Positions 1-9,425 of a stretch of DNA of 64,000 nucleotides are shown one piece after another. The stretch spans positions 13,343 through 77,342 of the forward strand of contig NZ_JBAKFX010000013.1 in assembly GCF_037577855.1 (NCBI RefSeq), given 5' to 3'. This DNA comes from Dethiothermospora halolimnae. GTDB lineage: Bacteria > Bacillota > Clostridia > Tissierellales > VENL01. The notes under the pieces are model-generated. The model saw only the letters and a program-made list of their open reading frames with translations. It searched no databases and was not told the DNA's origin. The position numbers and the translations under genes are program-made. Each line of letters begins with the position of its first letter. Position 1 is the stretch's first letter.

Positions 1-1
1 G

Positions 2-67
2 AAAATAGGTTTTGAGGAGAAAAGTAGTTATGATAAATATTGGTGGATTCTTCAAAGAAAAAATTAA
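2..67 (+). CDS. Possible 3' end of a gene entering from the left
   Basis: One frame is open from the left edge of the window to a TAA at 65-67 and gives a 21-residue tail ending WWILQRKN. It could be the C-terminus of a protein whose body lies outside the window. Nothing in the tail identifies a family, and such a short open stretch can occur by chance. Confidence 0.25.
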   Translation, partial: KIGFEEKSSYDKYWWILQRKN

Positions 68-147
68 AATACTAAAAGAGTTTTTGATACAATAGTAGTA
101 ATTAGCTTATCAAAAATATTTAGATTAATAAAATGGAGGGAATAAAA

Positions 148-513
148 ATGAATATAAAAGGAAATGTTAGTAGTTTGTTTTGTTCAATAGATAAATATTG
201 GTCACCAAAGGTAATTGCAGAAGTAAATGAAGACTACATAAAAATAGCAAAATTTAAAGGTGAAATAGTATGGCATATCCATGAAAATGAAGATGAAATG
301 TTCTATGTTATAAAGGGAAACTTTGATCTTCATTTGGAAGATGAAGTAATCACATTAAATGAAGGGGATTATTACGTAGTAAAAAAAGGAATAAAACATA
401 GGCCAATGGCAAAGGAGGAATGCTGGGTAATGCTAATTGAAAAAAAAGAAACGAAACACACTGGTAAAGTGATTACAGATATAACTAAATCCATCGAAGA
501 TCAGTTAGAGTAG
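148..513 (+). CDS. Small cupin-domain protein
   Basis: A 121-residue single-domain cupin, a small beta-barrel that usually binds a metal or a small ligand. The first cupin motif is visible as H-I-H-E-N-E-D-E-M-F-Y-V-I-K-G and the second as G-D-Y-Y-V-V-K-K-G-I-K-H-R-P, so the His/Glu metal ligands are in place. An upstream ATG at 133 is rejected because GGAGGG (135-140) lies immediately after it and is correctly spaced for the ATG at 148. No signal peptide or membrane segment is seen, so it is cytoplasmic. The substrate cannot be deduced, and the neighbours give no pathway. Confidence 0.85.
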   Translation: MNIKGNVSSLFCSIDKYWSPKVIAEVNEDYIKIAKFKGEIVWHIHENEDEMFYVIKGNFDLHLEDEVITLNEGDYYVVKKGIKHRPMAKEECWVMLIEKKETKHTGKVITDITKSIEDQLE

Positions 514-652
514 GGTATCTGATGGATTATTAGATAAGCCAAAGTATAATATTAAATTTCAAAGGTCTTATTTTGAGGAGAAATATGATGATCTCTCCAA
601 ACTTTCCAGTGATTTAGACTTGCTAAGGGATATATTAAAAGAAAATTACTAA
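509..652 (+). pseudogene. Possible remnant of a decayed gene
   Basis: The frame stays open from 512 to a TAA at 650-652 and gives a charged, helix-like tail (FEEKYDDLSKLSSDLDLLRD). There is no start codon with a ribosome binding site. The composition is protein-like, unlike ordinary spacer DNA, so I read it as the 3' stump of a lost gene. I do not recognise the family. Confidence 0.3.
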
Positions 653-772
653 AGATATTGCTAGATAGGATTAGTTTTCTAAAGGAACGAGAGAAAATAT
701 ATGGATAGATTATCCCTATGTTAAATTGTTAATAAATAACTAGATAAGAAATCTGAAAAAGGGGATGTTAAT

Positions 773-1651
773 TTGAAACTATTATTTAAAGAATATAATA
801 TAGAAATACCTGTGACACTTAGTGAAGTTGAAAGAAAAGATATTTTAAAGTTAGCTGAAATTTCAAATATATATGACAAAATTCATATGGAATTCAACTT
901 AGAAAGGAAAGAAAATAGCGAAGTAAAGGATTTATTATGTTATAAGGGAAAACAGCTTATAGGATATCTAGTTATTTATCCTAGTTATAAGAAGGGAAAT
1001 GTCAAAATAACTGGAACGGTACATCCTGAATTTAGAAGGCAAGGAATTTTCTCAGCTTTATTTAAAAAGGCAAAGGAAGTTTGTTTAGGAGATGACATTC
1101 ACACGATAACTCTCATTAATGAACAGGGGTCAAAAGGGGGAACTGAAGTTGCTTATTACTTAGGTGGGGAGTTGGAGTATTCTACTTACAAAATGAACTT
1201 TCAAAGAGAGTTATATCAAAAAAAGCCTAAGACAGTAGATCATTTCTCTTTCAGAAAAGCTTGTAAAGAAGATATAGATGATTTAGTAAGAATAGGTACA
1301 GAGGGATTTGGAACCACAGAGGAGGAAGAAAGGTCTTTTATAAAAAGTAATTTGAAGGATACTAACCGTAATGTTTTTGTTGGTGAGATCAAAGGGAAAA
1401 TAGTAGGTACTATTTCAGCGAGACAGTGGAGTGAAAAAATGTTAATTAGTGATTTGGTAGTTTTAAAAAGTTATAGAGGCCAGGGGATTGGTAGAAAAAT
1501 ATTATCAAAAACTATTGACAAACTTCTTAATAAAGGATTAGATAAAATTACTCTTGTTGTGGAAACACAGAATAAAAACGCATTATTATTATACAAAGAT
1601 TGTGGATTTAAAGTAGATAATGCAAATGACTTTTATAAGATATCCATTTAA
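773..1651 (+). CDS. Two-domain GNAT N-acetyltransferase
   Basis: A 292-residue protein built from two GNAT folds that transfer an acetyl group from acetyl-CoA to an amine. The N-terminal domain (about residues 55-125) has the acetyl-CoA loop as H-P-E-F-R-R-Q-G-I-F. The C-terminal domain (about 150-290) has it as S-Y-R-G-Q-G-I-G-R-K-I and ends with L-L-Y-K-D-C-G-F, the usual last strand. The start is TTG at 773, supported by AAAAGGGG at 757-764. The gene stands alone and is followed by a terminator. The substrate is unknown; tandem GNATs include antibiotic- and peptide-modifying enzymes. Confidence 0.85.
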   Translation: MKLLFKEYNIEIPVTLSEVERKDILKLAEISNIYDKIHMEFNLERKENSEVKDLLCYKGKQLIGYLVIYPSYKKGNVKITGTVHPEFRRQGIFSALFKKAKEVCLGDDIHTITLINEQGSKGGTEVAYYLGGELEYSTYKMNFQRELYQKKPKTVDHFSFRKACKEDIDDLVRIGTEGFGTTEEEERSFIKSNLKDTNRNVFVGEIKGKIVGTISARQWSEKMLISDLVVLKSYRGQGIGRKILSKTIDKLLNKGLDKITLVVETQNKNALLLYKDCGFKVDNANDFYKISI

Positions 1652-1693
1652 TACAGTAACAATTTAAAAGAATATAGGCTGTTAAAAGCAAAG

Positions 1694-1735
1694 ATACTCT
1701 CTATATTGGAGTCATTTATAGGGAGTATTTTTTTA
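1694..1735 (+). terminator. Rho-independent terminator after the GNAT gene
   Basis: ATACTCTCTA (1694-1703) pairs with TAGGGAGTAT (1719-1728) with one wobble and is followed by a T run. It separates the acetyltransferase gene from the ABC-transporter operon. Confidence 0.7.
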
Positions 1736-1908
1736 TTATTTCATTATTCTTTAATAATCAGTTAATAAATAGTTAAGGATTTAATTAACCCTTTTATATT
1801 ATTATATATATAACATCTACTGTAGATTATTTAAAGGTTAATAAATATTAAATTATTAATAATAAAAATCATTGGTCTTATTTAATAAGGTGGAAAGGGG
1901 AAAGAATA

Positions 1909-2667
1909 ATGAAACAGGTTGTATTAGAAGGTAAAAGTCTTTGTAAGACATTTACTAATGGAGAAGTATCAACTAATGTTATAAGAAATCTAGATGTTGA
2001 AGTATACAAAGGGGATTTCACAGTAATAATGGGTACATCAGGGGCAGGTAAATCAACATTACTATATTTGTTAAGTGGTATAGATAATATTACCTCTGGA
2101 GAGATTTATTTAAATGAAAAACGTATTGATAATATAAAGGAAAGTAAAATGATAGATATTAGAAGGAATCAAATTGGTTTTGTATTTCAAGAGCCAAATC
2201 TTTTAGATGATTTTTCAGTTTATGAAAATATTATTATAACAGGATATTTAGGTGTAAAGGACCGTAAAAAAGTCCATAGTAATACAGATGAACTATTAAA
2301 TAATATAGATATGATGGATCATAAGGCCAAATATCCTTCCCAATTATCCGGGGGACAAAAGCAACGGGTGGCTATTGCTAGGAGTCTAATCAATAATCCT
2401 AATATAGTCTTTGCAGATGAACCAACGGGAGCTTTAAATGCAAAACAAAGTGAGCAGGCTCTAGATTTACTATCAGATATTAATGATTTAGGTCAAACAA
2501 TATTAATGGTTACCCATGACATAAAAGCTGCATGTAGAGGGAATCGGATCCTTTATATTAAAGATGGTAAAATTGATGGAGAGTTAAATCTAGATCAATT
2601 TATGGTAGATAGTTTAGAGGAACGGGAAAAACAAATATTTGATTTTATCATGAGTAAGGGGTGGTAG
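1909..2667 (+). CDS. ABC transporter ATP-binding protein (MacB/BceA type)
   Basis: A 252-residue ATPase of the family that powers FtsX-type permeases. Walker A is G-T-S-G-A-G-K-S-T near residue 42, the signature is L-S-G-G-Q-K-Q-R, and Walker B is I-V-F-A-D-E-P-T-G-A-L-N, followed by the switch histidine in V-T-H-D. AAAGGGGAAAG precedes the ATG. It is the first gene of a four-gene set with a permease one base downstream and a response regulator and sensor kinase after that. This is the usual layout of peptide-antibiotic sensing and detoxification modules in Firmicutes; the actual substrate is inferred, not shown. Confidence 0.93.
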   Translation: MKQVVLEGKSLCKTFTNGEVSTNVIRNLDVEVYKGDFTVIMGTSGAGKSTLLYLLSGIDNITSGEIYLNEKRIDNIKESKMIDIRRNQIGFVFQEPNLLDDFSVYENIIITGYLGVKDRKKVHSNTDELLNNIDMMDHKAKYPSQLSGGQKQRVAIARSLINNPNIVFADEPTGALNAKQSEQALDLLSDINDLGQTILMVTHDIKAACRGNRILYIKDGKIDGELNLDQFMVDSLEEREKQIFDFIMSKGW

Positions 2668-2668
2668 T

Positions 2669-5020
2669 ATGATTATTGGACTAAAATCTGCATTTGCTAT
2701 GATAAGAAGAAAAAAAATGCAAAGCTTTCTTATAGGATTGACAATTATGCTAACAGCTCTACTAATTTATACTGGATTATCTTTAATGAATCAGTCAGCT
2801 CCATTTGATGAAATGTACAGCCGAGCAAAGGGTTCGGAAAGCTTATTATACCTAGATCCAAGGGTGAACGATATAGAGGATATTAAGGGATGGTTAGAAA
2901 ATTATAAGACTGTAAAGGGTGTTAGTAAATTTCATTCATATAATAGTAAGGTTGAATTTATGAAAGACAATGAAAAAGTAAGTAATAGCCTACTAATTAC
3001 GGAGTTTGTAGAAAACAGTAAACAAGATATAATATATATCGATGAAAATGAAAAGGCCCCAGCACCCAAAAGTGGTGAGATCTATATCCCATATAGTTTT
3101 GCAAGTAATAACGAATTAAAAATTGGTGATACAATAGAAGTTTATTTCAATGGAAAGAATTATGAATTTACTGTTGCAAAGCTCACTGTGGACCCTCAGT
3201 TTAATAATGGATTTATGTCACCATTTAGATCCTTTGTCTCTCCAGATTTTTTTCAAAGAGAAGGTATAAGTCCAAATACAGCATTATTGGGTATTAAATA
3301 TAAAAATTATACATTACAAAAAGAAAAGGCTCTTAAAAAAGACTTTGATTCTTATATGGTTGATACTATCCAGCCAACTTTCATAGGCTATTTAGAAATT
3401 GATGCTGCTTATAATATGATTGGGAATATGATTGCAGCGATGTTATTAATAATATCAATTTTTATGTTTGTTATTGTTATATTTATAATACGGGTTACAA
3501 TTAGAAATCAAATTTTACACCAATATAAAACCATTGGAGTTAGAAAAGTAATTGGATATAGCAGTGGACAAATTAGACAAATGTTTTTATACATGTATAT
3601 TATAATTGGAATAATTGCATCATCTATTGGTGCAATCTTAGGGGTTCCCGTAAGAAATTTATTAGAAAAAGCATTAACGAAGAATCTACAAGTAGATGTT
3701 AAGAACAACTTAGATTTGTATATTGGAATTACTATATTAGCAATATTAGGATTATTATTTATCTTTGTATCCTTAGCTGCAAATAAAGCTAATAAAATTA
3801 AACCAATACAAGCTATAAAATATGGTATGCCCGAGAATAAACTAAAAAGAGCAAAGTTCAGTGTAGACAGGTTACAAAAGGCTCCGTTAAGTATTGTTTT
3901 AGCTATAAAACAAATACTTATGGATAAGAAGAAAGCAGTATTAACTATAGTTTCTATAATGATAATCACATTTGTTAGTTTAACCATTAGTAACATCACT
4001 GGTTCTATGTCCAATGCAAGACATTTTTCAAAATATTTGATGGCTATGAAGGCAGGAGATGTCTCAGTCACTTACTCCGGTGGTATGGCAACAAAGGAAG
4101 TGATGGATAGGATAGAGAATATTGAAAATGTGGATAGAATAGTATTTAATAAGAAAGAATTATCAGTTAGTACCCTTTCTAAAGATGGTACTGAAAGTAT
4201 CCCTTTATTGGGAACAAAGATATATGGAAATCCAGATAATGATCTAATGGTCTTAGGTGAGGGTAGACAGCCGGTGAATAATAATGAGATAGTGATCAGT
4301 TCTCCAGTCATGGATAAAACGGGAAAGGAGATTGGAGATTATATCACAATCAAGAAGGCAACCGGTGATAAAAAATATTTAATTACAGGCATATACGATT
4401 CAGTTATACATTCAGGATTATCTTATATGTTAGTTGAAAAAGAGATTTCAAGGGAGAAAAAGCATAGCGATGGCTACTATTGGTTATATCTGAACACAGA
4501 AAATGTTATAATAGAAGAAATAGAAGAAAGTATTATAGATTTATTGGGTGATGGGGCAACGGTGGCGGAATTTGATAGTGATTCACTACAGATAATTAGT
4601 ACAATCAAAACACTACCCTTTGTAACCAATATGGTACTAGCTATTTTCTTAATAGTATGTGGAATAATTATATTTAATTGGACTTTAATCGATATCAGTA
4701 GGTCAACAAAAGTATATGGGATATTAAAGGCTACAGGGTTTAGTAATAAACAGTTAAGGATTTTACTTATAACTAAATCAATGTTATTAACATTAGTTGG
4801 GGCATTTGTTGGTTATACATTATGTGCTTTAACAATAGATAAAGTGATGACAGCTATGTTTAAAGTGACACCCTATAGCACAATTAAATTACCAGTTGAA
4901 TTTATCCATGGACAAGGTATATTGATTATTGCTTTATATTGTTTAATAGCCTTGGTTGCCACTCTTATACCTACAAGGAAAATTGCTAGTATTTCACCAA
5001 AGGATTTGATTACTGAATAA
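2669..5020 (+). CDS. FtsX/MacB-type ABC transporter permease with duplicated FtsX domain
   Basis: A 783-residue membrane protein. One transmembrane segment near residues 16-38 precedes a large extracytoplasmic domain. Three segments around residues 250-375 form the first FtsX block. A second single segment near 425, another outside domain and three C-terminal segments (about 665-775) repeat the pattern. It is translationally coupled to the ATPase gene (one base between stop and start). Bacitracin-type BceB proteins are usually shorter and have a different ten-segment layout, so this is the general ABC3/MacB-like exporter type and not a classic BceB. Confidence 0.9.
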   Translation: MIIGLKSAFAMIRRKKMQSFLIGLTIMLTALLIYTGLSLMNQSAPFDEMYSRAKGSESLLYLDPRVNDIEDIKGWLENYKTVKGVSKFHSYNSKVEFMKDNEKVSNSLLITEFVENSKQDIIYIDENEKAPAPKSGEIYIPYSFASNNELKIGDTIEVYFNGKNYEFTVAKLTVDPQFNNGFMSPFRSFVSPDFFQREGISPNTALLGIKYKNYTLQKEKALKKDFDSYMVDTIQPTFIGYLEIDAAYNMIGNMIAAMLLIISIFMFVIVIFIIRVTIRNQILHQYKTIGVRKVIGYSSGQIRQMFLYMYIIIGIIASSIGAILGVPVRNLLEKALTKNLQVDVKNNLDLYIGITILAILGLLFIFVSLAANKANKIKPIQAIKYGMPENKLKRAKFSVDRLQKAPLSIVLAIKQILMDKKKAVLTIVSIMIITFVSLTISNITGSMSNARHFSKYLMAMKAGDVSVTYSGGMATKEVMDRIENIENVDRIVFNKKELSVSTLSKDGTESIPLLGTKIYGNPDNDLMVLGEGRQPVNNNEIVISSPVMDKTGKEIGDYITIKKATGDKKYLITGIYDSVIHSGLSYMLVEKEISREKKHSDGYYWLYLNTENVIIEEIEESIIDLLGDGATVAEFDSDSLQIISTIKTLPFVTNMVLAIFLIVCGIIIFNWTLIDISRSTKVYGILKATGFSNKQLRILLITKSMLLTLVGAFVGYTLCALTIDKVMTAMFKVTPYSTIKLPVEFIHGQGILIIALYCLIALVATLIPTRKIASISPKDLITE

Positions 5021-5063
5021 GGCATTTGTAAGGAAATAATAAGCCTAGATTGAGGTGATTTAT

Positions 5064-5756
5064 ATGAACAAGAAACGTGTGCTTATTGTAGATGATGAAA
5101 AGGAAATTGCAGATATATTAAGGGATTTTATAGCAAATGAAGGGATAGAGGTTATGACTGCCTATGATGGAGAAGAAGCTTATAATAAATTTAAAAGCTT
5201 TTCTCCATCCCTTGTTATTTTAGATATTATGCTTCCCGACGATGATGGAATGGAGATATGTAGGCGTATACGTAATGAATCGGATATCCCTATTATTATG
5301 CTAAGTGCAAAGGATGCAGATATTGATAAAATACTTTCCCTTGGATTAGGTGCAGATGATTATTTAACAAAACCCTTTAGCCCAGCTGTGGTTGTGGCTC
5401 ATGTTAAAGCCCATCTAAGAAGATATATGGCAACAAATAACAACGATGCAGACAAAGGATTGGTTATTAAAAATATGATGATTGATCCTAAAAAACACTT
5501 GGTAAAAATAGATGGTAGACAAATCGAACTAGTGAATAAAGAATTTGAAATTTTGTGGTTATTGGCATCCAATGCCGGTACGGTTTTTACTAAGGAAGAA
5601 ATCTATGATGAGATATGGGGGCCTGATGAGTTTGGGGAGATAGGTACAGTGACTGTACATATAAGAAAAATTAGAACCAAAGTAGAAGTAGATCCTGCTA
5701 ATCCAACGTATATTAAGACAATATGGGGAGTGGGGTATAAGCTTGATGATGAGTAA
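5064..5756 (+). CDS. OmpR-family response regulator
   Basis: A receiver domain with the acidic pocket at D10/D11, the phosphorylation site at D54 (V-I-L-D-I-M-L-P), the switch serine near 81 and K103 in L-T-K-P-F. A C-terminal winged helix (about residues 130-230) ends in W-G-V-G-Y-K-L. A GTG at 5055 also opens the frame, but GAGGTG (5052-5057) is the ribosome binding site for the ATG at 5064. It overlaps the kinase gene. It probably activates the adjacent transporter, with the ABC genes either co-transcribed or controlled from the promoter before 1909. Confidence 0.93.
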   Translation: MNKKRVLIVDDEKEIADILRDFIANEGIEVMTAYDGEEAYNKFKSFSPSLVILDIMLPDDDGMEICRRIRNESDIPIIMLSAKDADIDKILSLGLGADDYLTKPFSPAVVVAHVKAHLRRYMATNNNDADKGLVIKNMMIDPKKHLVKIDGRQIELVNKEFEILWLLASNAGTVFTKEEIYDEIWGPDEFGEIGTVTVHIRKIRTKVEVDPANPTYIKTIWGVGYKLDDE

Positions 5757-7131
5757 GATTTATAAGAAAAGCTATATTATTACTATTTTATGTACTATTG
5801 GAATTATAATAACTTTAGTTATAGGTTGGAGAATAAGTGAAAAAGAAGAGAGTTCAAATATTGTAAATGAAATGAGGATTCAAGTAAATCCTGAATATGA
5901 TCTTATAGTTAATAACTGGCCTCTTTCAAGGGATATACAAAAACAATTAGATGAGAAGCTTAGAGATAAAGCACTAGCTTGTACCATAACTAATTTAGAA
6001 GGTTTAGTTATTTATGAATACAACAGTGGATTTAAACTTGGTAATAAAATTGACTTAACAGAGCATTTATATTCTGATCATAGTTATAAAATAAGAAATA
6101 AAGATAAGTATTTATTAAGCTTTCCCATATATAATAAAGGCTCTATTGTAGGATTTTCCATATTTGAAACAGTTATAGATGGGGGAGATGGTAATTATAT
6201 ACCAATCCAGTGGAAATTTGCTATTATACTACTGAGTGTATTATGGGTTATAAGTGTTATTGTAACTATTACCAGCTACCATAAAAGTCTATTAAATCCT
6301 TTTGAAAAATTGATCGATGGATTAGACCATGTATCTAAAGGGGTTTTCAAGCCATTAAAGTTACCTGAAGAATCAGAGAAAAGAGAAGTCTATATTAGTT
6401 ATAATCGTATGGTAGAGGAACTATCCTATTTAATGAAAAAACAACAGTCCTATGAAGGACAGAGAAAAAGCTTTTTAACTACCATTGGTCATGAGCTAAA
6501 AACACCTATAGCAACTATAAATGCATATATTGAGGGGTTAGTTAGTGGAGTAGCAAAAGATGAAGAAACAAGACACAATTATCAAAGGGTTATACAGGAT
6601 AAGATGAAGAGTTTAATGAACCAGGTGGACAACCTGTTTAAATATGCTCAAGATGATATGAATCAGTTTAAATATAATTTTGAAGAAGTATATGCAGACG
6701 ATGTGTTCAATAAACTATTAAAAATTATTATTGATAAAGATAATAAACGGAAAGTAGTTATTAAGAATGATATACCAAAGTGTATGATTAATGTGGATGT
6801 TATTAGAATAGAACAGGTGATTTTAAATTTTTATAATAATGCTATAAAGCATACACAAAATAATGATACTATAATAATCCAAGGATATAGGCAAGAAAAT
6901 GAGATATTAATATCGGTAAAAGATAATGGAGAAGGAATTGATCCTAAGGATTTACCCTATATATTTGATTATTATTATCAAGGCAAAACATCAAAAAAAT
7001 CAGATTATGAAGGTGTGGGCTTAGGACTTGCCATATGTAAGGAGATAATAAATAAACATGGAGGGAAAATATTTGTTAAGAGTCAACTGGGTAAGGGAAC
7101 TAAGATAAGTTTTACTATACCCGTTGTGTGA
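5746..7131 (+). CDS. Sensor histidine kinase
   Basis: About 461 residues: a first transmembrane helix (about residues 10-28), an extracytoplasmic sensor of about 120 residues, a second helix (about 155-177), a HAMP-like linker, and the phospho-acceptor box T-I-G-H-E-L-K-T-P near residue 245. The ATPase domain follows with N-F-Y-N-N-A-I-K-H, D-N-G-E-G-I and G-V-G-L-G-L-A-I-C. The start could be ATG 5746 or 5749; both overlap the regulator gene. A real outside sensor domain separates it from the short intramembrane-sensing BceS kinases, so it may detect the ligand directly and not through the transporter. Confidence 0.92.
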   Translation: MMSKIYKKSYIITILCTIGIIITLVIGWRISEKEESSNIVNEMRIQVNPEYDLIVNNWPLSRDIQKQLDEKLRDKALACTITNLEGLVIYEYNSGFKLGNKIDLTEHLYSDHSYKIRNKDKYLLSFPIYNKGSIVGFSIFETVIDGGDGNYIPIQWKFAIILLSVLWVISVIVTITSYHKSLLNPFEKLIDGLDHVSKGVFKPLKLPEESEKREVYISYNRMVEELSYLMKKQQSYEGQRKSFLTTIGHELKTPIATINAYIEGLVSGVAKDEETRHNYQRVIQDKMKSLMNQVDNLFKYAQDDMNQFKYNFEEVYADDVFNKLLKIIIDKDNKRKVVIKNDIPKCMINVDVIRIEQVILNFYNNAIKHTQNNDTIIIQGYRQENEILISVKDNGEGIDPKDLPYIFDYYYQGKTSKKSDYEGVGLGLAICKEIINKHGGKIFVKSQLGKGTKISFTIPVV

Positions 7132-7151
7132 TAATAATAATTTTAATGTTT

Positions 7152-7176
7152 AACTGAGCAATTAGCTCAGTTTTTC
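7152..7176 (+). terminator. Rho-independent terminator after the kinase gene
   Basis: AACTGAGC (7152-7159) and GCTCAGTT (7165-7172) form an 8-bp stem with loop AATTA, followed by a T run. It ends the ABC/two-component operon. Confidence 0.85.
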
Positions 7177-7905
7177 TATGGGTAAATTTTTGATTGAAAA
7201 ATATTAAACAGTTGGTAATATTAAACTTTTTGTTGTAAAATATGTATAGGGAAATTAGTGCAACATATTATAATCTTCCATATAGGATATGGCCAATTGA
7301 TATTAACTATTTTATCACTATTATTTACATTTGATATTTTGAGTTTGGTATTATAATGAATAAAAGTCATAATAATAAAAAGATACTTAAAACCTATGTT
7401 ATAAACCTTTGTAACGGTGATATATTTAACTATAAAACAAAAGCTTACATAAAAAATTTAGATAGGTAAGGGCTAGATATATATAACTGATAATGATAAA
7501 ATCTCCTTGGAAAAGATTGAACTTATACAGAGCCATTACTACCAAGCTTTAAAAAAGTCTTTTTAGAAGATGGAGCTCTTGAGATAGATAAGATCTCATA
7601 ACAATATCCCCTAAGAATGGATTCTTAGGGGATATTGTTATATCGTTGTGCTATATTGTTACACTAGTACTTGTTTAGTCAGCTAAATAATATAGACTCT
7701 GGAGTAATAGATTCAAGAGAGAAAATTAATGGAATTAATTTAACTTAGTTGCCAAATCAAGTAAAACAATATATTATTATACATAGAAATAAAAAACTTA
7801 TTTATCGAAATAATAATTCAACTTAAAAATATTGTGTAATTTATTTAAAAAGCAAAAGTTATCATCATTAAGAATTTACTAAAGAATAAAAAGGAGGCAA
7901 CTTTT
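7177..7905 (+). other. 729-bp stretch with only decayed coding fragments
   Basis: No intact gene is seen. A 37-codon frame (7356-7469, beginning MNKSHNNKKILK and ending IKNLDR) lacks a ribosome binding site. A following frame around 7478-7566 reads as a charged, protein-like segment (DNDKISLEKIELIQSHYYQA) with no start. Together they look like a gene broken by stops and frameshifts, family unrecognised. The stretch also contains the palindrome at 7598-7641. From about 7642 to the next gene I see nothing except AT-rich promoter-like sequence. Confidence 0.35.
7598..7641. repeat. Perfect 21-bp inverted repeat with 2-base loop
   Basis: Each arm is 21 bases and the arms are separated only by GG; the core of the left arm is CAATATCCCCTAAGAAT. 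There is no proper T run, so a terminator role is uncertain. It resembles the other long perfect palindromes of this window (11852, 15038, 49423, 63214) in having almost no loop and a run of C or G inside the stem. Confidence 0.8.
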
Positions 7906-9405
7906 ATGAAGAATAAAAGTTTTAATATAATATTTCTAGTATCCATAGCACTACTTCTATTAAGTGGATGTTCTGGCTCAGAATCAGGAATGTATAGTGA
8001 AAAAATGGATGAAATTAGGTCTAAAAATACTACAGAAGCTACTACAGATGAAGATAATAAAGTTAAAAACAAAAAAGTAGATAAAAGTATAGAAAGCTCT
8101 GACATAGACGAAGAAAAAGAGTTAAGGGGTACCTTAACTGTAAGTACCTACTGGGATGGATATATGACAAAGCGGGCAGAAGAATTCATGGAGCTATACC
8201 CAAATGTAAAGATAGAGGTTAAGGGTTCAGAAAATAATCAAAATGCATCTGAAACTTTAGAGATGTATGGAAACCGTATAGCAGTAGAGTTAATGAGTGG
8301 CACTGCCACTGACTTAGTTGACTTGGCAAAGTTTGATATATATAAACAAGCTAAAAGTGGATTACTATGTGATCTATATAAGTTTATGGATAATGATAAA
8401 GCCTTTGATAAATCGGATTATTATACTAATATATTTGAAGCTATGGAGTATAATGGTGGGCTTTATGCTATGCCCTTTGCTTTCGAGTATAATATGTTAT
8501 ATATAAATCGTAAAATGGCTGAAAAGTTAGATATTGATTTAAAAAATTTAGAGGGACTTAACTATATAGAAATGATGGATATCTACGAAAAAGCAAAGGA
8601 AAAACATAAAGATCCTAAAAATTTCAGAATTATGCCTGGCATAGTAAAAGAAAGTTTTGATGACTATGAATTTCCGGAATTCTATGATGTGGAGAAAAAT
8701 AAAGCTTGGTTTGATAGTCAAGAATTTTTGGATTATTTAAATATAACAAATTCTATTGAAACGAAATATATGCCGGATAATACAGGTTCTTGGGATATGA
8801 CCAGGGTTAGTATGGGAAATGATGACTTTATGGAATCAAAATATATGTTTGTAAGACTTGATATTAATGCAGTGGATGTACATAATCTTATGATAGATTA
8901 TGATAATATATCGGAACCTGTACCATTATTAAATAGTCAAAATAATGCTATGGTTAATACATTTTTTGGAACCTATGGCATTCCACAAAGTAGCAAAAAC
9001 AAAGAGTTAGCATGGGAGTTTTTAAAATATTGTATTTCTGAAAGAGAAGCTCCAGAGTCAGATAAACATGAAACTGCTTATAGTTATTTTATGGATTATC
9101 ATGGATGTGTCCCCATAAATATAAAAAACTTTTATAACTTATATGAATATCAATATAAAATTGATAGAAAAAACTTTAGTGATTTAAATATTCCATGGAA
9201 AAAAGGGAATCAAGAAAAATTGATAAAAGATGTATTAGACAAAGTCCATAGCTGGAATCTTGAGAGGAATAAGCTAGTTTCTAATTTTGAATTATGGTCA
9301 TTAACAAAAAAAGAATTGGATAACTTCTACTATTATGATCTATCAACAGCCGAAGAAACAGCTAAAATTATTCAGAATAAAGTAATGTCATATTTAAATG
9401 AATAA
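7906..9405 (+). CDS. Extracellular solute-binding lipoprotein (carbohydrate ABC importer type)
   Basis: A 499-residue protein whose signal peptide ends in the lipobox L-S-G-C, so Cys22 should be lipid-anchored on the outer face of the membrane. A charged Ser/Glu-rich linker follows, then a family 1 solute-binding fold: L-T-V-S-T-Y-W-D-G opens it, and T-F-F-G-T-Y-G-I-P-Q-S-S-K-N-K-E-L-A-W-E is the typical hinge region before the last lobe. AAAGGAGGC precedes the ATG. It lies upstream of the fused permease at 10060 and should deliver its ligand to it. The substrate is not evident; an oligosaccharide is likely from the family. Confidence 0.9.
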   Translation: MKNKSFNIIFLVSIALLLLSGCSGSESGMYSEKMDEIRSKNTTEATTDEDNKVKNKKVDKSIESSDIDEEKELRGTLTVSTYWDGYMTKRAEEFMELYPNVKIEVKGSENNQNASETLEMYGNRIAVELMSGTATDLVDLAKFDIYKQAKSGLLCDLYKFMDNDKAFDKSDYYTNIFEAMEYNGGLYAMPFAFEYNMLYINRKMAEKLDIDLKNLEGLNYIEMMDIYEKAKEKHKDPKNFRIMPGIVKESFDDYEFPEFYDVEKNKAWFDSQEFLDYLNITNSIETKYMPDNTGSWDMTRVSMGNDDFMESKYMFVRLDINAVDVHNLMIDYDNISEPVPLLNSQNNAMVNTFFGTYGIPQSSKNKELAWEFLKYCISEREAPESDKHETAYSYFMDYHGCVPINIKNFYNLYEYQYKIDRKNFSDLNIPWKKGNQEKLIKDVLDKVHSWNLERNKLVSNFELWSLTKKELDNFYYYDLSTAEETAKIIQNKVMSYLNE

Positions 9406-9425
9406 AGTAATAGGGTGATAAAAAT

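Noticed and set aside
3508..4071. A 187-codon open frame on the minus strand
   Set aside because: It is antisense to the well-supported ABC permease gene, has no ribosome binding site, and its hydrophobic content mirrors the permease codons.
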